From Isohypsibius dastychi (taxonomy: Eukaryota; Tardigrada; Eutardigrada; Parachela; Isohypsibiidae), in NCBI GenBank assembly GCA_034696485.1, contig JAQIWT010001345.1:1-11221 (forward strand): a stretch of 11,221 bases of DNA. Direction: 5' to 3'. Every line of letters begins with the position of its first letter. The stretch's first letter is position 1. A program made the position numbers and the translations under genes. Under the pieces are notes generated by a model. That model was given only the letters and a program-made list of their open reading frames with translations, was not told the DNA's origin and searched no databases. Shown piece by piece: positions 1 through 8,867 of the stretch.

Positions 1-1278
1 TCTTCTGCGCGATTTTTGAACATTCTTCAATCGGTGTTAAGCTTATCCAACTGGATTCTAATATCGGGAGTCGCGGTGAATTTCTACTTCTTCGTAAAAG
101 CAGCGGAAAATTTATTTTTATGGAGCAGCATTGTCGCTTCCGGTCGCTACTCGAAATACGCATTTCCAGCTGCTGTTGCATTTTGTTTCAATCCTGCCAG
201 CGTCTTCTTCTCGGCTTGCTACTCGGAATCGCTGTTCGCATTTCTAACATTCAGCGGACTGAAATATTTGGAATCCGGTTGGTACGTGCGCCGGTCACCT
301 TTATTGACACAAATAACACTTATTTTTGCAGAGTCTAATCTGAAATATCTTCCTGGAGTACAGACCGTGGCGCGATTGGTGTTATCCGGAGCGACAAGAG
401 CAAATGGATTTATCAATACGGGATTCTTGGTGGAAAAACAGCTGAGGAAATTCGAACTGTTCCGGCGTCCGGTCTCCCGAAATCTGTGGAGAATTTTGAA
501 ACCAGGAACAGCTGCTAGGACGATAATATCATGCCTGATCACGGGATTTATCGGACTCTTACCATTCATTTCATTCCAATATTTTGCCTACCTGCAATTC
601 TGTCGGAAATATTCCGAAACGATTCCAGAGAGTCTAGAGGTTTGTTTCTTCAAATCAACAAATAATAAGCAAACCAGTTTTCTCCGAACGGTTTTCTATC
701 TTCTTTGCAGGAATATGGAAAAATAAGAGGATACCATGTTGTGAACTCGGAACATGCTTCAGCTTGGTGCGAAACTTCTGTCCCGAATCCATATTTTCAC
801 GTGCAAAGTAGCCATTGGAATGTTGGATTTCTGCAGTATTATCAGTTGAGACAAATCCCGAATTTCGTTCTCGCGGCACCGATCTTGTATTTGGGTTGTT
901 GGACAATTTACCAAATCAAGCTCCAGAAAACAGTTTTGGAGTTCCTACCCTATGTGCTCCATCTGGCCTTCTTGATTGGTTTCTGTACATTTTTCGTCCA
1001 TGTGCAGGTAAAAAAAGGATTGCTGTAAATGTCAGTTACCAAATTACGATGCCGATTTTTTCCAGATTTCAACAAGGATGATTTGTTCCAGTTCGCCCCT
1101 GATATTTCTTATGGTTGGTAAGGAATTCAGTGGAATCAAAAGCAATAGAATAAGTCAATCTGATTTATTTTCTAAATTCCAAAAATTATCGCGATCTCAA
1201 AAAGTAATTGGGATTTATTTCGTTGCTTATTTTCTGTTGGGAATACTTCTCCATTGTAATTTTTTTCCGTGGACATGA
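1..1278 (+). CDS. PIGV: GPI mannosyltransferase 2 (PIG-V), 3' four exons, 5' truncated by window edge
   Basis: The encoded enzyme adds the second mannose to the glycosylphosphatidylinositol precursor in the ER lumen; it is a polytopic GT76 membrane protein. Proposed exons are 1-277, 332-639, 711-1007 and 1066-1278, giving 364 residues in frame, so the N-terminal part of the family (about 490 residues in human) lies to the left. Family motifs seen are FCFNPASVFFSACYSES, then SGATRANGFINTGF, WCETSVPNPY, HWNVGFLQYYQLRQIPNF followed by VLAAP, STRMICSSSP, and the C-terminal LLGILLHCNFFPWT ending in a stop. Hydrophobic segments recur throughout. Introns are 54, 71 and 58 bases. Intron 1 (278-331) starts GTTGGT and is stop-free with a length divisible by three, so its removal is inferred from family alignment. 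The convergent CFAP99-like gene ends 39 bases downstream. The identification is secure; the first splice junction is less so. Confidence 0.94.
1214..1219 (-). terminator. Candidate polyadenylation signal for the CFAP99-like gene, inside PIGV coding sequence
   Basis: The plus strand reads TTTATT, which is AATAAA on the minus strand. It lies about 100 bases past the minus-strand stop at 1318-1320, within the last PIGV exon. I saw no AATAAA on the minus strand closer to that stop. If it is used, the two mRNAs overlap antisense over PIGV codons. Confidence 0.35.
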
Positions 1279-1295
1279 ATTTCGCTAATGTAAGA

Positions 1296-1301
1296 AATAA
1301 A
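1296..1301 (+). terminator. Polyadenylation signal AATAAA for the PIGV gene
   Basis: A canonical AATAAA lies 18 bases after the PIGV stop codon. This gives a very short 3' UTR that would reach into the last coding bases of the opposite-strand gene ending at 1318. Confidence 0.7.
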
Positions 1302-1317
1302 TAATTAACGAATATTT

Positions 1318-3572
1318 TCAAGAACCGTCATACAGAAGCCAAGCTGGATCTATGATATTCAACCTCGATTCCCTCTCAGAAACCCGGTGTTTTCTTCGCT
1401 CTTGGCTTTCTTTCAGAAGTTGCTCTCGAACCAGTTTAATTCCCGGATAATTCCTCGCATTCTCCCGAATCTGTTTAGTCTTCCTCGCCTTTTCCGCTTC
1501 TTGCCGTTTCGTCTGCTGCCATTGCGGACGTTCATTCTCCACGAACTCTTTCGCCTCAATTAACGTCTGTTTCACCACTTCTTTTTCTTCCAGAATTTTC
1601 TGTCGTTTATTCTCATTTTGATCGATCATTTCGAACCGGAGAGAAATGAGTCGGTCCTTCAAATCGGCCAGTGACATATCGCTGAGGAATCCATATTTCG
1701 GCATCTCTCCAAAATCAATGACTTTCTCATAGGTCGCCAATCTGGCCTCCATTTCGTGGATCTGTGCAATCACTTCTTTCTTCCTGATCATTTCTTCTTC
1801 ACGTTCATCCAAATAACGATGGTAGAGTTCGTTATTTTCTTCTTTAACCAACTGCACTTTCCGCTTCTTTTCTTCCTGAACACGTCGTTTCGCTTCTTGC
1901 AGTTGCGCTCTGGAAATTGCCTGAGCAGCTTCGACGGTTGCTCGGAGTTCCTGAATTTCAGTTTCCATTTCAAGCTGACGTTGCTCCCGGAATTCCTTCT
2001 GCAGTTCTTTTTCGGATAAAAATTTCGCTTTGAGATTATCTTCATGGGCTTTTCGAGCTGCAATGGCTTTCTCCAGAGTGAGCATGGCGTCGATGACCTT
2101 TCGTTCGGTATCGACAATCGCCAGTTCCAGCTCCTTTTCTTCGAATTTCTGGATTCGTTTTTCGTATTCCAGAATATCCAGGGAACCGGAAGCGAGTTTC
2201 TGCGCTTTTTCATCCGCGGCTTTTTTCTGTTTTTCGAACAGCGCTTTTTCACGAAGCAGCGCCGCGGTGGTCTGCTTGACTGGTTTGGCCGGGGGTTTTA
2301 TTGCGCGGACTTTTTTGGCCGAGATTTTTGGTTGGACATTGAGTTTCTCAGCGGAACTTGGTGGCGTTTTTTGCTGCAGATAGGCAGCGAGGCTTTTGGG
2401 ATGCGTTCCTTCCTCTTTTGACTCTGGGTGATCTTCGAGGTATTTTAGTCTGGCTTTCAGAACTTCCCGTTGTTCTATCCGCTTTTTGTATTCCGCCATT
2501 TTGGTTTTGTGTTCGACTGACTTGGTCAGGTGGTACATAGTTCCTTCGGAAGGAGAATATGTGGTTGGAGGAATTCGATGAGCCTTGAATATACGTCTGA
2601 AAAGAAATAACACCAGCTGATTATTTCCGGAGAAAATAACTGGACTGATTCAATTTGAGATGATTAAGTTCAGCCTTGAAAACTCCGCTTTTGAAAAACA
2701 ATACGAACCACAAAAGATAATTCAAAAACAAATTCAAAGTTCTGGAAAATAAATTTAAAAATTTAAATCTTCAAAATTTAATCTTCAAGAGAAATGAGTT
2801 TTACCGAAAGGTCGTATTTTTGGCAAAAATTATATGGAGATAGTGCCAGTTTTTCTGCTTCGGAATTTGAGTTTCACTCACAAGTTGCCAACCTAGAATC
2901 ATCTTCATCTTCTTCATCTTGAATCTGGACGATGTTTGTTTCTGTGTTCAGGCTTCTTTCTGACGTTTTCAGAACAAATGGTTGCGCAACGGTGACCTTT
3001 GAAACTGCTGGCCGGCTGGCCGGATTTTTATTGCTGGACGCTTCCACGATTCTGACAATATTCAAGAGTTCCGCCTCATTTTCACAAAATTCCCCATAGA
3101 CGTTATTGTTTATAAATTCTCTGTCGAAGCTGGAATACCAATTTGTTTTGACTTCATTGTGCATCGGTTGGCTTCCGGTGTCATTATCTAGTCCCATCAT
3201 AAACAGTAGAAATTTTCTGACGCTGAATGTGTATAGTCTCAACAGGACGTTTTGAATCACGGAGGCGGTGTAATTTTTGTAGAAGAAGAGAAGGAGATAG
3301 GAGATGACTTCGAATAAATTGAGATCGCGCTTGAGTATCGCGCTTTTTGTTTGCTGGCAGAATGGCATAATAAGCCCTTGAAGAATTTTGTGCTGACCGT
3401 AACATCCTGATGATAATTTCAACGCGGTGGCGAATTCGAAATCGCTTGTTTTGAGTTGTTTCTTGGAAATTAATTCCGATAGAAATTCTTCGAGGGTTGT
3501 TGCGGAGAGCGGATCGTAGTCTTTCAGAACTCCGACAACGACCTTAATCGATCGCACAAGCTCGTCCGCCAT
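1318..3572 (-). CDS. CFAP99-like ciliary/flagellar coiled-coil protein (tentative), two exons, 652 aa
   Basis: Exon 1 is 3572-2893 and exon 2 is 2596-1318. They join across a 296-base intron whose 5' end is GTTGGC (weak) and whose 3' end is an excellent TTTCTTTTCAG; the phase (2) matches and the junction codon is AGA. Residues 1 to about 130 form a compact helical domain (DYDPLSATTLEEFLSEL, then LLLFFYKNY and RKFLLFMMG). About residues 140-226 are acidic and low complexity (QDEEDEDD). From about residue 227 there is a basic linker and then a long Lys/Glu/Arg-rich coiled coil, with FLSDMSLADLKDRLISL about 105 residues from the end. As I recall the family, CFAP99 has this order: an N-terminal helical domain, then coiled coils with a similar conserved segment. 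The start at 3572 is a well-placed ATG (TAAATGG). Alternatives are two separate genes or an unrelated coiled-coil protein. No catalytic motif is visible. Confidence 0.6.
2597..2892 (-). other. Intron of the CFAP99-like gene (296 bases, A/T rich)
   Basis: This stretch is A/T-rich with runs such as AAATTTAAAAATTTAAAT, and no coding signal is seen. A second acceptor (TTTTCCAG, near 2743-2750) could define a 33-base exon, but in the phase needed that exon would create a stop at its junction with the next one. A strong donor-like GTGAGT near 2879 is out of phase with the downstream exon, so GTTGGC at 2892 is preferred. Confidence 0.5.
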
Positions 3573-3660
3573 TTAGAAAACGTTGCTCCCACTTGTTTAA
3601 CTTAAAATTTTTGGGTAGAATGGACAGTGAATTGGTTGGTTCGGTGCCTGTTTTTGGATC

Positions 3661-3674
3661 GTTGTCAGGGTGAG
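3661..3674. promoter_or_regulatory. Degenerate X-box-like element (possible RFX site) upstream of the CFAP99-like gene
   Basis: The 14 bases GTTGTCAGGGTGAG match the nematode RFX/DAF-19 consensus RYYNYYATRRNRAC at 12 of 14 positions; the misses are the T of the central AT and the final C. It lies about 90-100 bases upstream of the start at 3572, where ciliary X-boxes are usually found. The central mismatch weakens it and chance is quite possible. Confidence 0.2.
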
Positions 3675-4062
3675 GTTTTCGCGTGACGGATGCAAGGTCC
3701 ACACTCCACATACGATTACGAATGCAAAGTTTGGCCGAAAATATTATTTTATGAAAGATTAGGGAATAAAGATAAATTACGTCTGAAATATAAAAACGAA
3801 CTGGGTTTATGTTTTAGTGTGGTTCATGTTTCGAAATTTGAAGACAACTGTCAACGAATTTGGTTTGAAAAGATTATAGTGACCAGGTGTCAAAAAATCA
3901 CGTGAACGCATACCGTACAGTAAGTGTAACGAAGGGTAAAGGTCAATGTCTGGCCGTGAATCGTGATCGTTAAGTGAATCGCGGTAGCATCTGGCCTGGG
4001 GCATTAAATCAAGTCAGACCATCTCATTCTGACTTTTCTTCGCGGTTTCACTTCAAACAAGT

Positions 4063-4070
4063 TATCACAG
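4063..4070 (+). promoter_or_regulatory. Possible trans-splice (splice-leader) acceptor for the phosphoserine aminotransferase mRNA
   Basis: TATCACAG lies 66 bases before the ATG at 4137 with no in-window donor that would pair with it. Nematode mRNAs commonly receive a spliced leader at such a site. This is an inference from position and sequence only. Confidence 0.25.
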
Positions 4071-4136
4071 CAAATCCGGGATAACATTACTGTAATTTGA
4101 TTCGGAAAGTCGCTCTTCGGAAAAAATTTCTTTGCA

Positions 4137-5652
4137 ATGGCTTTCTTTGGTCAGAAATCCGTCCGGGCGCTGAATTTTTCTCCTGGACCTGCGAAGATTC
4201 CTGACGAGGTAAGAATATACAATTGATATTTTCGTTTCAGGTAACCGTTCCAAAATCGCTGTCTTGAATTTGCAGGTTCTTCATATTGCACAGAGTGAGC
4301 TACTGGACTACCATGGACTTGGATTTGGAGTTATGGGTCAGTAACGACGATGTGTACATTTAGAAGAACCATGTTCAAGTGAAATACTGTTTAGAAATGT
4401 CCCATCGATCCAAGGAATTTGAGGACATACTTTTCGGAGCAGAAAAGAGCGTTCGTGATCTGCTGCATCTACCAGAAAATTACAAAGTGATGTTCTTGCA
4501 AGGCGGTGGAGCAGGACAGTTTGCTGGTGTCCCGTTGAATCTTATGAATACCGGATCAGCTGATTATTTAGTAACCGGAAGCTGGTCATCTGCTGCTGCG
4601 AAGGAAGCTGAAAAGTACGGCAAAGTCAACCTTGTCGCTCCAAAGCCAACAAAATTTATCAGTAAGTAGAACTCAACTTGGCGAATTTTCTTTTTGCAGG
4701 TTCAGTATTGCAATTTCGTTCTGATCATGTTTGTAGCGATCCCGGACCCAACTACATGGAAAACCAGTGACAGCGCATCTTATTTCTATGTCTGTCAAAA
4801 CGAGACCGTGAATGGAGTGGAGTTTCCGGATAATTTCAAGTTCGAGTCCAAAGTGCCAGTCGTAGCTGATATCTCCAGCAATTTGATGAGCCGACCTGTT
4901 GATCTGGATAAGGTCAGATAAAGTCCACTGAACTTTTTGCATTTCTTTATTCAAACAGGAAATGGTTTCAGATTGGTGCGTTTTTCGGTGGAGCACAAAA
5001 GAATGTTGGCTGCGCTGGAGTGACCCTCGCGGTGGTTAGGGATGATTTACTGGGACACAGCCGGAAGGAATGCCCATCTATTCTGGATTACAAAGTTCAA
5101 AGCACCAATCAGTCTCTTTACAATACCCCGCCTTGTTTCAAGTAAGTTATTTCCGACCAGAAAAACTGGATTGATTTGTTTCATTTTGTTTTTGAAGTTA
5201 AGAAAACTGACGATTTATTTTCAGTATTTGGATAATGGGATTGGTTCTTCAATGGATTCAGAAACACGGTGGTCTGGAAGCAATGGACGCCCTTAGCAAA
5301 GAAAAATCTGGGTTGATCTACAATGTGATTGACAAGTCCAACGGTTTTTTCGTGTAAGAGCTGGCGTGGATGAATGATAATTTGGTTCGATAATTGGATT
5401 TTTTACAGGGCTCCAGTTGAAAAACAGTTCCGTTCTCGCATGAACATTCCCTTCCGAGTGGGGTCAGCTGAAGGAAACGAAGAACTGGAAAAGCAGTTTC
5501 TCAACGAAGCTCATAAGCTGAACATGGTCTCCCTGAAAGGTCACAGATCGGTCGGTGGAATGCGTGCATCGCTCTACAACGCTGTCACCGTTGACGAAAC
5601 TCGGGCGCTGGCGGATTTCATGAAGCAGTTTCAGGATATTCACCAATCATGA
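4137..5652 (+). CDS. PSAT1: Phosphoserine aminotransferase, complete, seven exons, 372 aa
   Basis: This cytosolic PLP enzyme converts 3-phosphohydroxypyruvate plus glutamate to phosphoserine and 2-oxoglutarate, the second step of serine synthesis. Exons are 4137-4208, 4276-4336, 4395-4661, 4737-4912, 4972-5141, 5225-5353 and 5409-5652, totalling 1119 bases. The 372 residues match the family (human about 370). Motifs in order: FSPGPAKIP (14-22), EMSHRS (45-50), LQGGGAGQF (79-87), [15 protein letters not shown] (155-163), ADISSN with the PLP-contacting Asp178, [10 protein letters not shown] with the Schiff-base Lys202, [43 protein letters not shown]. All key residues are present, so the enzyme should be active. 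Introns are 55-83 bases. Introns 1 and 3 contain strong unused acceptors. No clear AATAAA was found after the stop. The exon 4 start (after TTTGTAG) was set by frame continuity at ...FITIPDP. Confidence 0.96.
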
Positions 5653-6192
5653 ACTTCTGTTGAGACGGTTAGATTGTGTTTTTGCAGAGACTTCTGCCAG
5701 ATATCTTAAGGAAAGGTGTGTCTCTCCCATTTTATCGGATACCCTTGTGTTCTCAGAAGTATAGTATCATATCTGATAGCTTGAAGAAAGAGCTGTGGCA
5801 ATGCTTCAGCAGTACTACCATATAGCAAGGTGAATCCACAACATTATTTTCCCGTGGAGGGTTATGAGGTCACCACATGACCGGCCTCATCTTTTGACGT
5901 GAGGTTTAGGTTTTCACTGTTTCTGGCAAGTCGTATCTCAATGGAGTTATTGGAGCTTGATGTCAGTACGATTTCAAGAAAGTGCTACTACGTTAGAGGT
6001 GTGTAACCTGTGCTTCAGCAAAGCAAGAACCACAGAACCTTGTAGATAACCCATCTCATTCATAAACGCAAACCGCGTATCATTTTGAAGAGCGCCAAAT
6101 TACGCTCAGTTCGGCCGTATCCATAATTTGTGGCACTTCAGAGTGAACGATCCTACCATAACTCCGTTACCTCAGTATCCATTGACGGCAAA
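5653..6192. other. Intergenic region between the phosphoserine aminotransferase and GT31 genes
   Basis: These 540 bases hold no convincing gene. There is no long open frame, no tRNA-like fold recognised by eye, and no AATAAA for the upstream gene. The spacing is too wide for a typical nematode operon, so the GT31 gene probably has its own promoter here. An acceptor-like site at 6134-6141 is listed separately. Confidence 0.55.
6134..6141 (+). promoter_or_regulatory. Possible trans-splice acceptor for the GT31 mRNA
   Basis: CACTTCAG lies 51 bases before the ATG at 6193. It would place a spliced leader after the in-frame upstream TTG at 6130, which supports 6193 as the true start. Positional inference only. 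Confidence 0.25.
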
Positions 6193-7420
6193 ATGTTTGC
6201 ACGACCTGTCCGGCGGCTGTCTTGTATTTTAGGTTTGTTTGTTCCTGTTCTGCTATTACTCGGGTTTTTATGCTATAACGAGCGGACCCATCGTGTTACT
6301 TTGCTCAACGTTATGCGTGGATATCAAATTGATCGGCCAGCTCATCAAGTCAAGCCAGCCATACACCATACAGCTAAAAAAGCTGATACATTCAGTGTGA
6401 TTGCTTCAATCACACAGTTGAAACCCACGAAAGTTGGGCCCAACACTGAATTCAAATTTTATCATGGGCAGTCTTTTTGCGAACGGAGAGCTGCAAACGT
6501 CAGTCTCATCATCAGCGTCCATTCCGCCCCTTCGCACTTTCAAAATCGGCGTATGGTATGTTGCTTTCTGGTGAAATTTTTGGGTGACTTGACCCGAACT
6601 GACCAATTCACTGACTAGTTTGCTTTTAGATTCGCCAAACTTGGGCTAACCCAGTGTCGGCTTCCGAATACCGTTATGCTGTGTTTTTCATTATTGGCAA
6701 TTCGTCTACCAACGAGCATCAGCGAAATGTTTGACAAGATTCATGCTCTGTGGTCTTCGGAATAACACCTGCGTATTACAGATAGACATGGAAAGTGAAA
6801 CTTACGGTGATATCGTACAGTACGACTACATTGATGCATACTACAACATGACGTATAAGAGCCTTGCTGAGCTGAAGCTTCTAGCTGATACGTGTTTGCA
6901 GTCGACTTATCGGACTTTCCTGAAGGTGGATGACGACATGTTCGTTGATGTGATCTCAGTCATGAAATTCCTTGAGAATGAAAAAGTTCTTGGAAGGGGC
7001 ACTATGCGGACCATCACGTGCGAGCGGGTACGATTCAATGAACCGGTTCTTCATGACAAAGGTAGCAAGTGGTATGTCGCCTGGTCTGTCTATCCACATA
7101 AGACCTATCCAACTTACTGCCCTGGAACTGGATATTCGTTCTCCAGAGATCTCATTGCCGAACTACTCAAAGCTTCAGAATCAGTGCCCTTTTTCTGGAT
7201 AGATGATGCGTACATAACGGGCATGCTGGTGGAAGTTTTAGGGAAAATCAGACATGTTGAATTCCCTCGCCGAAAGCACCCTATGTTTGTTCATACCTCG
7301 CAGAACCTGGTGCAGATGAAATCTCATTTCGAGAAATTTGGAATACCCACATCCTCAACTGCCAGTTTGATGTACGCATCACAGCAAGAGCTGAACACGA
7401 CATTGAGCTCTGATCCTTGA
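6193..7420 (+). CDS. GT31-family beta-1,3-galactosyltransferase-type glycosyltransferase, complete, three exons, 366 aa
   Basis: A Golgi type II membrane enzyme of the Galactosyl_T (GT31) family, which transfers a sugar from a UDP donor, usually in beta-1,3 linkage; acceptor and sugar cannot be told from sequence. Exons are 6193-6555, 6630-6728 and 6782-7420, all phase 0, with introns of 74 and 53 bases. A short basic cytoplasmic tail is followed by a membrane anchor at about residues 10-28 and a stem. Family motifs follow: SVHSAPSHFQNRRM joined to IRQTWANP, YRYAVFFIIGNSS, ESETYGDIVQYDYIDAY (158-174), LKVDDDMFVD with the metal-binding DDD at 204-206, YCPGTGYSFSRDL (266-278), and FWIDDAYITGML (292-303), the counterpart of the family's EDV-G motif. 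Several N-glycosylation sequons occur. The start at 6193 is the first ATG in frame and sits just before the basic tail. Family assignment is secure; subfamily is not. Confidence 0.92.
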
Positions 7421-7454
7421 CGGGTCTCTGTGATTTCCAAAGCGGATCTCCACG

Positions 7455-7460
7455 AATAAA
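7455..7460 (+). terminator. Polyadenylation signal AATAAA for the GT31 gene
   Basis: AATAAA lies 34 bases after the stop codon at 7418-7420, a normal distance for a nematode 3' end. Confidence 0.65.
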
Positions 7461-7480
7461 AGGTGTTTGCAACAGAGGTT

Positions 7481-8578
7481 TCATAGAGATTTTACAGTCG
7501 GACATCTTGCAATCAGTGCTGCTTCCATGCTACATTAAAAGAGCTCTATACGATAGAATTTCAACGCGATTTGTGGTTTAATGCAAGCTTCGTTCATGGG
7601 GGTCGTATCCTTGAGGCAATCCGTAGCATGTTGTACACATACCTGTACGACCGTAATTACAAAATTGTTTGAGCCAAGTCTCAGCTTTGACTGCCTTTCC
7701 GAAATCGGTAAGTGCGAGCGCGATTTCATTTAATCGCTGATTAGCAGAAAGATCACGTACTGTATCAACAACAAAGTCGGAAAACTTGCTGTTAATGTTG
7801 ACAACAAAGCATGAACAAGTGGAAATGCTGAACTCTGCATAACCATCAATGCTGTACATCTGGTGGCAGAATGGTAAAACTTTGAAAATGTGTCTCCTCT
7901 AAATCAACTCCCGATCGAGCTGTTACCTCAGTGGCGAAAACAATAATTGGAGCTGCGCGATATCTCTCGAGCCACTCACTAAAAATTGCTGATCGCGACC
8001 GGTGGACTGCTATTGTCTCCATCTCGTCAGTTACTCTTTTCGGACAAATGTTCGTCTGCACACCTGCAGTAGTCTTCTGAATGACCGAATCTCGGGGAAA
8101 ACGGGAGCGCAGACCTCAGCAGCAGTGATTTTCGATTCTGATTTGCGCATGAGTTTCTCAAGGGTTTGGGGGGATAAGCCGCATACCAGACGTTGAAGCG
8201 CCTTGCAGCCGCCATTGTACGCTGTCGCTCTGATTCATGGAGCAGGATCGGGTTACAGCATTTGTTTTCGGGAGAATTCGCTTTAAACATGAATTCTCCA
8301 GTAAAGAGTATATAGTTTCAGCATTCCTGTTTTCGAAAGGGGTACAACACAGAGTGTTGACTTCTACAAAGCTTCTGACTACAGAGCTTCATGGCGACGA
8401 TAGCTGTCCTTGTTTAACAGCCTTGTTGTACGACACACGACATTTCCTTCTTTAAACCGTGTTGTTCCGATTCCGTTTCTAACCTGCTGTCACTTTGTTC
8501 TGAATCGGAGTATCCATCGTTTTGTATCAGTTCTGTGAGGCATCGTTCGAGTTCGGTTTTCTTGATAGCGTCTAACAT
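7481..8578 (-). CDS. Unrecognised hypothetical protein, tentative six-exon model, about 240 aa
   Basis: I do not recognise this protein. A phase-consistent model is 8578-8458, 8363-8187, 8137-8064, 8022-7927, 7859-7643 and 7518-7481 (723 bases in total). Best-supported parts are exon 1 (MLDAIKKTELERCLTELI, then an acidic stretch), exons 2-3 joined by a clean GTATGC...AAATCAG intron of 49 bases, and exons 4-5 joined by GTAACA...CCACCAG of 67 bases, which give EWLERYRAAPIIVFATE followed by MYSIDGYAEFSIS. Weak points are the GTTTAA donor of exon 1, the 41-base intron 3 with no pyrimidine tract, and the 14-residue last exon. No signal peptide or membrane segment is seen. Composition is globular with a Glu/Ser-rich N-terminus. 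It could equally be a decayed gene. Its 3' end runs toward the GT31 gene, about 60 bases from that gene's stop codon. Confidence 0.33.
8271..8299. repeat. Perfect 9-base inverted repeat with 11-base loop
   Basis: GGAGAATTC at 8271-8279 is mirrored by GAATTCTCC at 8291-8299. The arms could form a small hairpin. It lies inside proposed exon 2 of the unrecognised minus-strand gene and may be chance. Confidence 0.5.
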
Positions 8579-8613
8579 GTTCTAATGCACTCTTCGCAGT
8601 GAACAAGGTCCGC

Positions 8614-8802
8614 ATGGAAAGTTCGGGTTGCCCACGGACTGAGAGGATTCTTGATGATCTTGACGTATCAAGTATTTTGCGGACAGGGTTTTATCCCAGT
8701 TTGTTACTGTTCTTGCTTTTGTTTATGCAGATAGTTCCATCGATTGTTTCAAACAGCCTTTTATTGCACAAGTTTATCTGGCTCGGCAGAACATTCTCGT
8801 CA
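8614..8802 (+). pseudogene. Possible N-terminal exon fragment of a major-facilitator (organic-cation type) transporter
   Basis: Sixty-three codons run from an ATG at 8614, preceded by an acceptor-like CTCTTCGCAG ending 15 bases earlier, to a donor-like GTAAGC at 8803. The peptide has an acidic start (ILDDLDVSSILRTG) directly followed by one strongly hydrophobic segment of about 25 residues (FYPSLLLFLLLFMQIVPSIV). That is the arrangement at the N-terminus of SLC22/organic-cation-type transporters, where a short acidic helix precedes the first membrane span. No later exons are visible on this strand: the space downstream is occupied by the 3' end of the minus-strand mucin-like gene, whose own AATAAA falls inside this fragment. 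It is therefore a relic, a truncated gene, or an antisense coincidence. Confidence 0.25.
8760..8765 (-). terminator. Polyadenylation signal AATAAA for the mucin-like gene
   Basis: The plus strand reads TTTATT, which is AATAAA on the minus strand. It lies about 105 bases past the stop at 8868-8870, an ordinary 3' UTR length. Confidence 0.55.
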
Positions 8803-8867
8803 GTAAGCTGCGGTCGTATAACGACCAAAGTACAGAGAAGATATCGTGATGCTCAATCATCTTTCAT

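Larger units (their letters stand above)
3573..4136. other. Divergent intergenic region between the CFAP99-like gene and the phosphoserine aminotransferase gene
   Basis: These 564 bases should contain both promoters. A 71-codon open frame at 3690-3905 has no recognisable motif and no splice support. I saw no RNA gene or repeat. An imperfect X-box-like element lies at 3661-3674 and a possible splice-leader acceptor at 4063-4070; both are listed separately. Confidence 0.6.

Noticed and set aside
1788-2252. 154-codon minus-strand open frame in a second frame of the coiled-coil exon
   Set aside because: It is an alternate-frame shadow of the coiled coil, with odd composition and no motif.
1756-2421. 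Several plus-strand open frames rich in Phe, Leu and Ser opposite the coiled-coil exon
   Set aside because: They are the antisense image of Lys/Glu-rich codons of the CFAP99-like coiled coil. No splice or family support.
3690-3905. 71-codon plus-strand open frame in the divergent intergenic region
   Set aside because: It has no recognisable motif, no coherent domain and no splice signals that link it to the downstream enzyme gene.
6130-6192. In-frame upstream extension of the GT31 protein from a TTG
   Set aside because: A eukaryotic start at TTG is unlikely, an acceptor-like CACTTCAG lies just after it, and the ATG at 6193 directly precedes the expected basic tail and membrane anchor.
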